Source: Corynebacterium sp. Marseille-P4321 (GTDB lineage Bacteria; Actinomycetota; Actinomycetes; Mycobacteriales; Mycobacteriaceae). Taken from it: DNA of 64,000 nucleotides. The position numbers were made by a program, and so were the translations under genes. Positions within the stretch are counted from its first letter, which is position 1, and each line of letters starts with the position of its first letter. Below are positions 26,483 through 35,719 of the stretch, one piece after another. The stretch is from positions 992,001 through 1,056,000 of the forward strand of contig NZ_CAHJXO010000001.1 of the NCBI RefSeq assembly GCF_903645305.1, written 5' to 3'. The notes below the pieces were generated by a model that ran no database searches, was not told the origin of the DNA, and saw nothing but the letters and a program-made list of their open reading frames with translations.

Positions 26483-28423
26483 GTGCCTCAAAACACTCGG
26501 CGATCCGGTGAGGCGAATTCGAAGCGGCGGTGGCCCGCGCGAGCGCTCGCCCTATTCGTCCTCATAGTTGTCATTGTTTACTCGCTGGTGTTTTTCACGG
26601 GCTCGAAGTCCGCGGAGCCGAAGCTGGGCATCGACCTGCAGGGTGGCACCCGCGTCACCCTGGTCCCGCAGGGTGAGGAGCCAACCGCCGAACAGCTGCA
26701 GGACGCCCGACGGATTCTTGAAAACCGCGTCAACGGCATGGGTGTCTCCGGCGCTTCCGTTGTGGTGGACGGAAACACAATTGTTATTGAGGCGGCGGGC
26801 GACGACACCTCTGAGATCCGCAACATCGGCCAGACGTCCCAGCTGCTGTTCCGCCCAGTTATGCAGCCCCCGGCCGCGGACCCGGCCGTGGTTGACGGCG
26901 TGATCATGGACATGATCGAGGAATGGGTCAAGTACGGAATCTTTACCCCGGATGAGGCGCAGTCGGTGCTCACCCAGCTCGCCACCCAGCAACAGCAGGC
27001 GGAGCAGGACGCGCAGAACGCTGAAGAGGGGACCGAGGAAGAAGCGGACAACACCGAGGGCAAGGATCCGGTTCCCACCACGGCACCGGAAGAGGTGCCG
27101 GAGGTAGACGTGCCGGAGGTCACCGCCCAGCCGCTGCCGGAGCCGGAGGGCCCGGTTGAGGCGGCGGAGCGCCGCCAGGAAACGACGGACATGCTGCGCC
27201 GCACGCGGCAGTCGCAGGACCCGAACGAGCAGTTCGCGGCCATGACGCTGATGCAGGCGCGCTGCTTCGGCCAGACGACCGACCCGCTCGCGGGATCGGA
27301 TAAGGAGGATCTGCCGCTGGTGGCGTGCGACCCGTCGACCGGGCAGACGCTCTTGCTCGCTGAGGTGCCGCTGCTGTCCGGTGTGACGGAGGCAGACGGT
27401 CCGCGCCTGACCGGTGAGCAGATTGATACCACGCGTCCAATTACCGGAGGCTTCAACCCGCAGTCCGGCCAGATGGAAATCAGTTTCGCGTTCAGCCAGG
27501 ACGGCGACGTCAACGGCTCCAGCACCTGGGCGCAGCTGACGAGTGAGATGCTGCAGGAGCAGATTGCCATCACGCTTGACTCGCAGGTTATTTCCGCACC
27601 GGTGATCCAGGGTGCTACGCCGGTCGGCTCCGCTACCTCGATTACCGGCCAGTTCACCCAGGAGGAAGCCGAGGCGTTGGCGAACAACCTGCGTTACGGT
27701 GCGCTGCCGCTGTCGTTTGCCGGCGAGGACGGCGAGCCGGGCGGCACCGCGCTGACCGTCCCACCGTCACTGGGCCAGGCTTCGCTTCAGGCCGGTATCT
27801 ACGCAGGCCTGGTGGGCCTGCTCTTGGTGGCCATCTTCGTGTTCGCCTACTACCGCCTCTACGGCCTGATCTCTCTGATCACGCTCGTGGCTGCCGGTGC
27901 GCTCGTCTACGGCGCACTCGTGCTGCTGGGTCGCTGGATCGGCTACGCGCTCGACCTGTCTGGCGTGGCCGGTCTGGTCATCGGTATCGGTACCACCGCG
28001 GACTCCTTCATCGTCATCTACGAGCGCATCAAGGACGAGGTGCGCCGCGGCAAGACGTTCCGTTCCGCCACCGCCTCCGGCTGGGACCGGGCGAAGGACA
28101 CCATTATCACCGGTAACATGGTCACCCTCATCGGCGCGGTGATCATTTACTTCCTCGCCGTGGGCGACGTGAAGGGCTTTGCGTTCACCATGGGCCTGAC
28201 CACGGTCTTCGACCTGCTGGTCACCTTCTTGGTCACCGCGCCGCTGCTCATCCTCGCGTCCCGCAGCTCGTTCTGGTCGAAGCCGTCCGTCAACGGCATG
28301 GGTAAGGCGTTCGCCACGGCCGAGGCCAACCGTGCAGCTTGGGTAGACCAGGCTGGCGAGGTAGTCGTCGATAAGCAACCGCTCGTTGAGGCGGCCCCTG
28401 CCGCCGCGATTGAGGAGAAGTAA
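26483..28423 (+). CDS. secD: Protein translocase subunit SecD
   Basis: SecD with SecF uses the proton gradient to help release exported proteins on the outer side. The 646-residue product has an N-terminal transmembrane helix (about 17-37), the conserved LGIDLQGGTRVTL, a large extracytoplasmic P1 domain, and five C-terminal helices from about residue 430. The family motif DLSGVAGLVIGIGTTADSF lies near residue 490. P1 contains an acidic Pro/Glu/Gln insert at about 168-240 (EEGTEEEADNTEGKDPVP), typical of corynebacterial SecD and absent from E. coli. It starts with GTG after AAGAGGAG. secF follows immediately. An antisense dispersed-word copy lies in the last 20 codons. Confidence 0.95.
   Translation: MPQNTRRSGEANSKRRWPARALALFVLIVVIVYSLVFFTGSKSAEPKLGIDLQGGTRVTLVPQGEEPTAEQLQDARRILENRVNGMGVSGASVVVDGNTIVIEAAGDDTSEIRNIGQTSQLLFRPVMQPPAADPAVVDGVIMDMIEEWVKYGIFTPDEAQSVLTQLATQQQQAEQDAQNAEEGTEEEADNTEGKDPVPTTAPEEVPEVDVPEVTAQPLPEPEGPVEAAERRQETTDMLRRTRQSQDPNEQFAAMTLMQARCFGQTTDPLAGSDKEDLPLVACDPSTGQTLLLAEVPLLSGVTEADGPRLTGEQIDTTRPITGGFNPQSGQMEISFAFSQDGDVNGSSTWAQLTSEMLQEQIAITLDSQVISAPVIQGATPVGSATSITGQFTQEEAEALANNLRYGALPLSFAGEDGEPGGTALTVPPSLGQASLQAGIYAGLVGLLLVAIFVFAYYRLYGLISLITLVAAGALVYGALVLLGRWIGYALDLSGVAGLVIGIGTTADSFIVIYERIKDEVRRGKTFRSATASGWDRAKDTIITGNMVTLIGAVIIYFLAVGDVKGFAFTMGLTTVFDLLVTFLVTAPLLILASRSSFWSKPSVNGMGKAFATAEANRAAWVDQAGEVVVDKQPLVEAAPAAAIEEK
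28366..28378 (-). repeat. Dispersed word copy 8 (13/13)
   Basis: CGTCGATAAGCAA, antisense in secD, where it is translated Val-Val-Asp-Lys-Gln in the poorly conserved C-terminal tail. Confidence 0.8.
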
Positions 28424-28425
28424 CG

Positions 28426-29595
28426 ATGTCGAGCACCAAGGTAACTGCAACCGAAACGGCGCAGACTGAACAGGCGCCCACCCCGGGGCGCCGCGGCGGC
28501 GAATCGCTGTACGAGGGCACCGGCGCGATCGACTTCGTCGGCCGCCGCAAACTCTGGTACGGCATCTCTTTGGCCCTGTTGATCATCTCGCTGCTGGCAA
28601 TGCTGTTCCGCGGCTTCAACATGGGCATCGACTTCGAGGGCGGCACGAAGCTGTCCATGCCCGCCGGCGACCTGGTCGTCGAACAGGTCGAGGAGACGTT
28701 CACTGAAGCCACCGGCATCACCCCGGAGCTCACCCAGATCGTCGGCGCGGGCGATGCACGCACTTTGGAGATCAACTCCGCGCACCTCTCGCAGGAGCAG
28801 ATTGACGCCGCGCGCCAGGCAATTTTCGACGAGCACCAGCCGACCGACCACAACGGCGAGCCCTCGGCTGACGCGATCGGCGACTCGACGGTGAGTGAAT
28901 CCTGGGGTTCCACCATTACCAACCGCATGCTCATCGCAATGGTGACCTTCCTGATCGCGGCCGCGGTATACGTCGCGCTCCGTTTGCAGCGCGAGATGGC
29001 GTTCGCAGCGATGGCCGCGCTGCTCTTCGACGGCGTAGTGATCATGGGCATCTACGCACTGTTCGGTTTGGAAATCACCCCGGCGATGATCATCGGTCTG
29101 CTCACCGTGCTTACCTTCTCCCTCTACGACACGGTGATCGTGTTCGACAAGGTGAAGGAGAACACCTCCGGCGTGCTGGATTCGCGTCGCTCCACCTACG
29201 CGGAGGAAGCGAACCTGGCGGTGAACCAGACCGTGATGCGCTCGATTTCCACCTCCGTCATCTCCGCGCTGCCGATTGTGGCGCTGATGCTGGTCGCCGT
29301 GTGGATGCTGGGCGTGGGCACCCTGCGCGACCTTGCACTCATCCAGCTCATCGGCGTGGTGGAAGGCGTCATTTCCTCGCTGTTCCTGGCTACTTCCTTG
29401 CTCGTTTCTGCGGTGTACCGCAAGGACAAGTACAAGCGACACGACGAAGAGGTCCAGGCGTACCGCAACGGTGGTGCAGACGAGGAGGCTGAGGTCTCCG
29501 CGGCGCCGAAGCGCCAGGTCACTGCGCCGGCATCGCGCACGGCCGGTGAGAGCGCCTCGAGTTCCGCGGCAACCTGGCGCCCGAACAGCCGTTAA
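28426..29595 (+). CDS. secF: Protein translocase subunit SecF
   Basis: SecF is the partner of SecD. The 389-residue product has a first transmembrane helix near 45-65, then NMGIDFEGGTKLSM (the SecF counterpart of the SecD Gly-Gly motif), an extracytoplasmic domain and five C-terminal helices. The motif LTVLTFSLYDTVIVFDKVKEN is near residue 226. The last 55 residues are polar and Ala/Ser-rich. Its ATG lies two bases after the secD stop, so the two subunits are made together. Confidence 0.95.
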   Translation: MSSTKVTATETAQTEQAPTPGRRGGESLYEGTGAIDFVGRRKLWYGISLALLIISLLAMLFRGFNMGIDFEGGTKLSMPAGDLVVEQVEETFTEATGITPELTQIVGAGDARTLEINSAHLSQEQIDAARQAIFDEHQPTDHNGEPSADAIGDSTVSESWGSTITNRMLIAMVTFLIAAAVYVALRLQREMAFAAMAALLFDGVVIMGIYALFGLEITPAMIIGLLTVLTFSLYDTVIVFDKVKENTSGVLDSRRSTYAEEANLAVNQTVMRSISTSVISALPIVALMLVAVWMLGVGTLRDLALIQLIGVVEGVISSLFLATSLLVSAVYRKDKYKRHDEEVQAYRNGGADEEAEVSAAPKRQVTAPASRTAGESASSSAATWRPNSR

Positions 29596-29628
29596 CCGTT
29601 GAGGTCCGGTCTACAGCGCGGAGGAAGC

Positions 29629-31239
29629 GTGAACGTGAACCATCAGGCATCGAAGATTGCCGCCGTCCTGGCGGCGGCTGCGCTTGCGCTTTCCGCGTGT
29701 TCTAGCAACGAATCGGATGGCGGGGTGGAAAAGGACCACTTTGGCTACCAGGTGCTCAGCGGAATCCGCACCACGAACGCGGGCACGCTTGAAGGCTCGA
29801 CCGATCTTGTGCAGATGCTTTCCGGCCGGCTGTATCCGGGCGTGTATGTTCCGGGGCCCAACGGCCAGATGATTCCCAACACGGACCTGGTGCGCACCCA
29901 GGTGATCCCTGGCGATCAGCGCAAGGTGGTCTACACGCTGTCGGATGAGGCGGTGTTCTCCGACGGCACTCCGGTGACGTGCTCGGATTACTTGCTCACG
30001 TTCACCGCCGGGCAGTACCCCGAGGCTTTCGGGGCGCACCTGCCGCTTTTCGACGACGCCGAGGCGCTTTCGTGCACCCCTGGCTCGAAGGAGTTCACGC
30101 TCACCTTCAAAGAGGAGCGTGGCGCGCGATGGCGCGGTTTGTTCGAGGCAGGCACGGTGTTGCCCTCCCATGCAGTGGCGGCGAAGTTGGGAAAGAGCGT
30201 CGAGGCGCTTGTCGACGATCTCAACTCGGACGATATTGCGCGCCTGAAGCCCATCGCCGATGTGTGGCGCCGCGGTTTCAACTTGGCGGAGTTCGACCCG
30301 GATCTGCAGGTGTCGTTCGGCCCCTTCAAGATTGAACAGGTGGGGGAGCAGGGCGAGGTCCGGCTTGTTGCCAACGAGTTCTACTACGGCGACGCCCCGG
30401 CCACCGAGGAGGTCACGGTGTGGCCCGGTCACGCCGACACCGAGCAATTGGCGCAGGCCGGCGCGTTGCGAATCGGTGACCTGCGTGATGCTCACCCGGC
30501 CTGGTTTAACAAGGACGCAGAGGGAAACACGTTGAGCGTGGACACCGAAGTGGGCGAGCTGACGGAGACACTGACGTTCCCGGACGTCGGCCTGTGGGCA
30601 GAACCGTTCAATCGTCAAGCGCTGTCGCGATGCGTGGACCCGCGCGCGGTCGCGGCGGCGTCTTCGAAGGCTTCGGGCGTCGAGGTGCCCGCGGTTCCGC
30701 TCCACGTGGTGCGCCATACCGACCCTCTCGCGCAGCGGCTCAACCACACCGCTGAGCAGAACATGGACGTCAACATTGAGGCGGCTTCCGCAATGGCGGG
30801 CACCCAGCTGCGAGTCGGCTATGCGCACCCGAACGCAAGGATGGCGGCGATGGTGGAATCCATGCGCCGCACCTGCGAGCCTGCTGGCATTGAGATCATC
30901 GACGTCACTGAGGGCGGCAAGACCCTCGCCGATTTGCCTCGCTCTGTAGTCAACGAGTGGGGCGTGGAGGAATGGACCGAAGGCGGCGCCGACGCGATCT
31001 TGCATGCGGTGGACCCGATGCACGAGTACCCAGCGGCTGATAACAGAGCCGAGGATTTGGGCGCGTTGCGGGCCCAGGAGAAGTTTTTGTGGACCGAGCT
31101 ACCCTCGATTCCGCTCGCTGCCCAGCCGCGCACATTCGCTATCGACGATTCAGTGCGTAACGTGGTGGCGTACACCGGCCCGTCCGGCATCGGCTGGAAC
31201 ATGGACCGCTGGCAGCTAGCCACCGACGAAGCCAAATAA
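29629..31239 (+). CDS. ABC transporter solute-binding lipoprotein (family 5)
   Basis: A 536-residue extracytoplasmic lipoprotein of the SBP_bac_5 (DppA/OppA-like) family, similar in position to Rv2585c. The signal peptide ends in the lipobox LALSAC with Cys24. The mature protein shows the family pattern in VVYTLSDEAVFSDGTPVTCSDYLLTF and WRRGFNLAEFDPDLQVSFGPFKIEQ. No permease or ATPase genes lie nearby, so the ligand is unknown; in relatives it is also an orphan between secF and apt. GTG starts at 29629 and 29635 are both possible after GGAGG. Confidence 0.87.
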   Translation: MNVNHQASKIAAVLAAAALALSACSSNESDGGVEKDHFGYQVLSGIRTTNAGTLEGSTDLVQMLSGRLYPGVYVPGPNGQMIPNTDLVRTQVIPGDQRKVVYTLSDEAVFSDGTPVTCSDYLLTFTAGQYPEAFGAHLPLFDDAEALSCTPGSKEFTLTFKEERGARWRGLFEAGTVLPSHAVAAKLGKSVEALVDDLNSDDIARLKPIADVWRRGFNLAEFDPDLQVSFGPFKIEQVGEQGEVRLVANEFYYGDAPATEEVTVWPGHADTEQLAQAGALRIGDLRDAHPAWFNKDAEGNTLSVDTEVGELTETLTFPDVGLWAEPFNRQALSRCVDPRAVAAASSKASGVEVPAVPLHVVRHTDPLAQRLNHTAEQNMDVNIEAASAMAGTQLRVGYAHPNARMAAMVESMRRTCEPAGIEIIDVTEGGKTLADLPRSVVNEWGVEEWTEGGADAILHAVDPMHEYPAADNRAEDLGALRAQEKFLWTELPSIPLAAQPRTFAIDDSVRNVVAYTGPSGIGWNMDRWQLATDEAK

Positions 31240-31267
31240 GGACACCACCTACTAGGAGCCAAGCCTC

Positions 31268-31822
31268 ATGTCATCCAACGAAAACCAGTACGCGGACGCT
31301 AGGGCCGCGCTGAAGGACAAGATCCGTCTCGTGCAGGACTTCCCGGAAGAGGGCGTGCTGTTCCAAGACCTCACCCCGGTGCTCGCGGATCCTGATGCCC
31401 TGCGTGCCGTGATCCAGCAGATGGCGGACGCGAGCCGTAAGCTGGGCGCGGATCTGGTGGGCGGCTTGGATGCACGCGGCTTCCTGCTCGGCTCGGCAGT
31501 GGCGTACGAGATGGGCACCGGCGTGCTCGCGATTCGCAAGCAGGGAAAGCTTCCCCCGCCGGTGATCACGCAGGAGTACACCACGGAGTATTCCACGGCC
31601 GCGCTCGAGCTGCCTGCGGAGGGCATGGACATCAAGGGAAAGAGCATTGTGCTTGTCGACGATGTCTTGGCAACCGGTGGCACCATGGCAGCGGCCCACG
31701 ACCTTATTGAGCGTGCGGGAGGCACCGTTGCGGGCTATGTGGTGGTGCTTGAGGTGGAGGGCCTGGGCGGCCGCGAAAAACTTGGCGACGCTCCCGTGGT
31801 AGTGCTGAACGAGGGCGCGTAG
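31268..31822 (+). CDS. apt: Adenine phosphoribosyltransferase
   Basis: Apt salvages adenine by coupling it to PRPP to give AMP. The 184-residue product is a full type I phosphoribosyltransferase, with [15 protein letters not shown] near residue 25, [20 protein letters not shown] near 62 and the PRPP-binding [13 protein letters not shown] near 127-139. It lies between the solute-binding lipoprotein and rel, the conserved apt-rel order of Mycobacteriales. A relaxed dispersed-word match (GTGCTTGTCGACG) coincides with the PRPP motif codons. Confidence 0.95.
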   Translation: MSSNENQYADARAALKDKIRLVQDFPEEGVLFQDLTPVLADPDALRAVIQQMADASRKLGADLVGGLDARGFLLGSAVAYEMGTGVLAIRKQGKLPPPVITQEYTTEYSTAALELPAEGMDIKGKSIVLVDDVLATGGTMAAAHDLIERAGGTVAGYVVVLEVEGLGGREKLGDAPVVVLNEGA

Positions 31823-31837
31823 CCCACGACTAGGATG

Positions 31838-31852
31838 ACTGTTTTAAACAGT
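31838..31852. promoter_or_regulatory. Small palindrome upstream of rel
   Basis: ACTGTTT-T-AAACAGT, two perfect 7-bp arms around a central T, 26 bp before the rel ATG. It could be an operator or part of the core promoter; no known regulator motif is recognised. Confidence 0.35.
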
Positions 31853-31878
31853 TTGAGACCTGGGATCGGAGGCTTGCC

Positions 31879-34155
31879 ATGACCGACAAACCGGTGAAGC
31901 GGTCGGGGCCGAGCATGCGCAGCGTCTCCGCGCGGCTTGCGCGCTCGCTGACCGGTGGCGGGCGTCCCCGCACGAACCCCGTGCTCGATCCGCTACTGTC
32001 GGTTCACCGCAAGTACCACCCGAAGGCAGACGCGGAAATGCTCAATCGCGCCTACGAGACGGCCGAGCGGCTGCACGAGGGGGTATTTCGTAAGTCTGGC
32101 GATCCCTACATCACCCACCCGCTGGCTGTAGCCACGATCTGCGCGGAGATCGGCATGGATACCACCACGCTAGTGGCGGCGTTGTTGCACGACACGGTGG
32201 AGGACACTGATTACTCGCTGGCCGACCTGGAGCGCGACTTCGGGCCAGAAGTGGCGAAGTTGGTCAACGGCGTGACCAAGCTGGATAAGGTCGCGCTCGG
32301 CGCCGCGGCGGAGGCGGAAACTATCCGCAAGATGGTTGTCGCGATGGCCGACGACCCGCGTGTGCTGGTGATCAAAGTCGCGGACCGTTTGCACAATATG
32401 CGGACCATGCGTTTCCTGCCGCCCGAGAAGCAGGCGAAGAAGGCGCAGGAGACCCTGGACGTCATCGCACCGCTTGCGCACCGCCTGGGTATGGCGAACG
32501 TGAAGTGGGAGCTGGAGGATCTCGCGTTCGCGATATTGCAGCCGAAGAAGTACGAGGAAATCGTGCGGCTCGTTGCAGACCATGCGCCCTCGCGCGACAG
32601 GGCGCTGCGCGAGATCACCGCGGACCTGCAACGCGAGCTGAAAGCCAACGGTATCGAGGCCGAGGTGATGGGCCGCCCGAAGCACTACTGGTCGATCTAC
32701 CAAAAGATGAGCGTGCGCGGCCACGACTTCAACGAGATCTTCGACCTTGTGGGCATCCGCGTTCTCGTGGACACCGTGAACGATTGCTATGCCGCTGTCG
32801 GCGTCGTGCACGCCCTGTACTCGGCAATGCCGGGCAGGTTCAAGGACTACATCTCCAATCCGCGCTTCGGTGTGTACCAGTCGCTGCACACCACGGTGAT
32901 GACACAGACGGGCCGCCCCCTCGAGGTGCAGGTGCGCACGCACGAGATGCACTACAACGCCGAGTTCGGCGTGGCCGCGCACTGGCGCTACAAAGAGACG
33001 AAGGGTTCGCACAAGGGCAATCAGGCCGAGGTGGACCAGATGGCCTGGATGCGTCAGCTGCTGGACTGGCAAAAAGAGGCGGCAGACCCCAACGAGTTCT
33101 TGGATTCGCTGCGCTACGACTTGACCAGCCAGCAAATCTTCGCCTTCACCCCGAAGGGCGATGTGGTGGACCTGCCCGCGGGTTCCACACCGGTTGACTT
33201 CGCGTATGCCGTGCACACCGAGGTTGGCCACCGCTGCATCGGCGCGAAGGTGAACGGCAAGTTGGTCACCCTGGAAACCGAGTTGAAGAACGGCGACAGG
33301 GTGGAGATCTTCACCTCCAAGGACCAGAACGCGGGCCCTTCGCGCGACTGGCAGGATTTCGTCGTCTCGCCGCGTGCGAAGACGAAGATCCGCCAGTGGT
33401 TTGCCAAGGAGCGCCGCGAGGAGCAGCTAGAGGCAGGCCGTGACGCGCTCGCCGCCGAGGTGCAGCGCGGCGGGCTACCCATGCACCGGCTGTTTACCAA
33501 CGAGTCCATCCGCCAGGTGGCCACCCGCTTGCACTACCAGGACGTGGACGGGCTCTACACCGCAATCGGTGCGGGTAACGTCACTGCGGCGCACGTGGCG
33601 CGCCTGCTCATGGAGATGTTCGGCGACGAGGACGACGCGGTCGACGCACTGGCGTCCCGCGCCCCGATGTCGGCGCTCGTGCGCCCGCAGAGCACCGGCG
33701 ACGGCCCCGGCATCCTCGTGGAGGGCAGCCCCGACGTGATGGCGAAGCTGGCGAAGTGCTGCCAGCCGGTGCCGGGCGATGAGATTTTCGGGTTCGTCAC
33801 GCGCGGCGGGGGAGTATCCGTGCACCGCGCCGATTGCACGAACGCGACGAAGCTGAACGAGGAACCGGAGCGGCTGATTAACGTCTCGTGGGCCTCGGCA
33901 AGCTCGACGCGCAGTGCCTCGCGCGCGACGATCCAGCTTGAGGCGCTGGACCGCAATGGGCTGCTCACCGAGACCACCGGTGTGCTTTCGGATGCGAAGT
34001 TGCCAATCCTGGCAATGTCGTCCCAAGCCGGCGACGACCGTATCGCCACCATCCGGCTCACCATCGAGGTTTCCGACATCAAGCAGTTGGGTTCCATCAT
34101 GAACCAGATCCGCAACATCGAGGGCGTTTTCGACGTCTACCGCGTCACGGCCTAG
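31879..34155 (+). CDS. rel: Bifunctional (p)ppGpp synthetase/hydrolase
   Basis: Rel makes and degrades the stringent-response alarmone (p)ppGpp in response to uncharged tRNA on the ribosome. The 758-residue product carries both activities. The HD hydrolase has [15 protein letters not shown] near residue 79 and [11 protein letters not shown] near 102-112. The synthetase has [13 protein letters not shown] near 264 and [11 protein letters not shown] near 330. A TGS domain (about 416-478), a zinc-finger/helical region with [13 protein letters not shown] near 627 and a C-terminal ACT domain (about 684-757) follow. The arrangement is that of a long RSH protein. A hairpin terminator follows. Confidence 0.96.
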   Translation: MTDKPVKRSGPSMRSVSARLARSLTGGGRPRTNPVLDPLLSVHRKYHPKADAEMLNRAYETAERLHEGVFRKSGDPYITHPLAVATICAEIGMDTTTLVAALLHDTVEDTDYSLADLERDFGPEVAKLVNGVTKLDKVALGAAAEAETIRKMVVAMADDPRVLVIKVADRLHNMRTMRFLPPEKQAKKAQETLDVIAPLAHRLGMANVKWELEDLAFAILQPKKYEEIVRLVADHAPSRDRALREITADLQRELKANGIEAEVMGRPKHYWSIYQKMSVRGHDFNEIFDLVGIRVLVDTVNDCYAAVGVVHALYSAMPGRFKDYISNPRFGVYQSLHTTVMTQTGRPLEVQVRTHEMHYNAEFGVAAHWRYKETKGSHKGNQAEVDQMAWMRQLLDWQKEAADPNEFLDSLRYDLTSQQIFAFTPKGDVVDLPAGSTPVDFAYAVHTEVGHRCIGAKVNGKLVTLETELKNGDRVEIFTSKDQNAGPSRDWQDFVVSPRAKTKIRQWFAKERREEQLEAGRDALAAEVQRGGLPMHRLFTNESIRQVATRLHYQDVDGLYTAIGAGNVTAAHVARLLMEMFGDEDDAVDALASRAPMSALVRPQSTGDGPGILVEGSPDVMAKLAKCCQPVPGDEIFGFVTRGGGVSVHRADCTNATKLNEEPERLINVSWASASSTRSASRATIQLEALDRNGLLTETTGVLSDAKLPILAMSSQAGDDRIATIRLTIEVSDIKQLGSIMNQIRNIEGVFDVYRVTA

Positions 34156-34174
34156 GGCTGCTGCTGGAAACAAG

Positions 34175-34208
34175 AATGGCCCGGCCCACATATAGGGGCC
34201 GGGCCATT
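34175..34208. terminator. Bidirectional terminator, rel / small secreted protein
   Basis: AATGGCCCGGCCC (34175-34187) pairs perfectly with GGGCCGGGCCATT (34196-34208) across an 8-nt loop, between two convergent genes. Confidence 0.88.
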
Positions 34209-34225
34209 ACACGTAGAAAAGCGTA

Positions 34226-34477
34226 CTAGCGCGCCAGGCGACCGAGCACCGTCAAGATTTGGGCGACCAGCGCAATGATCGCGGTGATCGCAGCGATCCA
34301 GTCCTTGATCTCCTGCGGCGTGAGATCCTTCGCCGAGCTGTTCTGAATCTCACCCCACAGCGAAGTGTCCGTACCCGCCGGATCCTTGGCCACCGGCTTC
34401 GCGTCGGCAGCCACGGCGCCCGAAGTCAGCACAGCGGCGGCGGTGGTGGCGGCTACAAGGCCGGTACGTAGCTTCAT
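34226..34477 (-). CDS. Small secreted protein, amphipathic C-terminus
   Basis: An 83-residue product that I do not recognise by family. A clear signal peptide (MKLRTGLVAATTAAAVLTSG) is followed by AVAADAKP, giving a mature peptide of about 58 residues. The mature part ends in a strongly amphipathic helix, DWIAAITAIIALVAQILTVLG. Small exported helical proteins of this kind in corynebacteria include porin-like PorB/PorC proteins of the outer mycolate membrane, but the similarity here is only in layout. The ATG at 34477 fits the signal peptide; the longer frame upstream does not. It stands alone between the rel terminator and the cyclophilin gene. Confidence 0.7.
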   Translation of the reverse strand: MKLRTGLVAATTAAAVLTSGAVAADAKPVAKDPAGTDTSLWGEIQNSSAKDLTPQEIKDWIAAITAIIALVAQILTVLGRLAR

Positions 34478-34629
34478 TGAAAAACCCCAATCGTTTTGAA
34501 AATGAGATGCTGTCGCGTTACCCGCGGGAAAGTGGGCGTGCACTGCCGAAAAGGCTAGTGGCCGCGTGCCCCCTGCGCAAGCATGCGCGGCCGGGGCAAG
34601 CGGCCACAATTTCAGGCCAGCCGCAAAGG

Positions 34630-35601
34630 CTACTTCACGGTGACCTTCTCAATACGGACCTCGTCTGCCGGTGCGCCGTCCGGGGCACCGTCTTCCACAC
34701 CCTTGTCTGCGATCTTGGCCAGCGTGTCCAGGCCTTCGTCGCTGATCTGGCCGAAGTAGGTGTACAGCGGGGGCAGCACGGAGTCCTCGTAATTCAGGAA
34801 GAACTGCGAGCCGTTGGTGCCCAGGCCTGCGTTCGCCATCGCGATGCTGCCGCGCGGGTAGAGCATCGGCTTTTCCTGCAGCGCGTAAGAGGTCGCCATG
34901 TTCTTCTCTTCCTCGGTGGCGTCTTCGGTCAGGCCGAACTGCTCGAGGTCGATGTCGCCTGCTTCCTCAAGTGCCTCGTCGGTGGGGAACTCGTTGGGGA
35001 ACTGGAAGCCCGGCCCGCCGGCGCCGCTGCCGGAGGGGTCGCCGCACTGCAGCACCTTCAGGCCTGCGGAGGTGGTTAGGCGGTGGCACACGGTGTCGTT
35101 GAAGTACCCCTCAAGCGCGAGGTACTCAATAGCGTTTACGGTGCACGGAGACACTGCGCGGTCGAGCTCCATGCCGATCGGGCCCTGGTTGGTGTCCAGC
35201 TCCACGTTCACGGTGCCCTCGGTGGAGACATCGTCGGTTTGCGGCACGCCGACGGAGTACTCGTCGCTGTCCGCCGCTTCCTCGTCGTAGGTGCAGCTCA
35301 CCGTGGCCGGCAGGGCGGTGGCGCGGGTGGTGGCCACAGCCTCGTACTGGCTGGTGTCAAGCTCTTCGTTCTCTTCCGGCTGCTCCTCAGTCGCGATCTC
35401 GGCGTCCGTCTCGTTCGCAGTGAGGTCTTCCTCGCCGCCTCGGGTGGCTGCGAAGTAGATGCCGCCGCCGATGGCCACCATGACTAAAAGCGACAGGGCC
35501 GCCACAGTCCAGGGGCGGGACTTTTCCTTGCGGTCGCGCGATTCCAACTCGCGTTCCAGGTTGGACAAGGCTTCCTTGCCGCGCTGTTCGTTCGATGCCA
35601 C
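34630..35601 (-). CDS. Membrane-anchored cyclophilin-type peptidyl-prolyl isomerase
   Basis: A protein of about 323 residues, located like Rv2582 next to rel. A polar N-terminus (VASNEQRGKEALSNLEREL) precedes one transmembrane helix (about 31-51). An acidic linker follows, then a cyclophilin fold (GPIGMELDRAVSPCTVNAIEYLALEGYFNDTVCHRL). The domain is divergent: the usual GGD of the active site appears as QCGDPSGSGAGGPGFQFPNE, and extra Cys residues may form disulfides outside the cell. I favour the GTG at 35601; a GTG at 35616 is also in frame. The gap to the divergent MBL gene holds one dispersed-word copy. Confidence 0.85.
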   Translation of the reverse strand: MASNEQRGKEALSNLERELESRDRKEKSRPWTVAALSLLVMVAIGGGIYFAATRGGEEDLTANETDAEIATEEQPEENEELDTSQYEAVATTRATALPATVSCTYDEEAADSDEYSVGVPQTDDVSTEGTVNVELDTNQGPIGMELDRAVSPCTVNAIEYLALEGYFNDTVCHRLTTSAGLKVLQCGDPSGSGAGGPGFQFPNEFPTDEALEEAGDIDLEQFGLTEDATEEEKNMATSYALQEKPMLYPRGSIAMANAGLGTNGSQFFLNYEDSVLPPLYTYFGQISDEGLDTLAKIADKGVEDGAPDGAPADEVRIEKVTVK

Positions 35602-35641
35602 CGGGGTGAACCTCACTTTGCTCGGGGGTGGGGAGCGGAGC

Positions 35642-35654
35642 CGTCGATAAGCAA
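35642..35654 (-). repeat. Dispersed word copy 9 (13/13), intergenic
   Basis: CGTCGATAAGCAA between the divergent cyclophilin and MBL genes. It is flanked by GGAGC and GCTCC, which give it a weak dyad. Confidence 0.8.
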
Positions 35655-35706
35655 CTGCTCCTTTAACAACGTGTCAGACTAGCAGCCGCGCGGACCGAAG
35701 CGCGCT

Positions 35707-35712
35707 TATATT
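35707..35712 (+). promoter_or_regulatory. -10 box of a leaderless MBL transcript
   Basis: TATATT ends seven bases before the ATG at 35720, the distance expected when transcription starts at the initiation codon. No Shine-Dalgarno sequence precedes the ATG, in line with a leaderless mRNA. Confidence 0.5.
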
Positions 35713-35719
35713 GGGCTGC

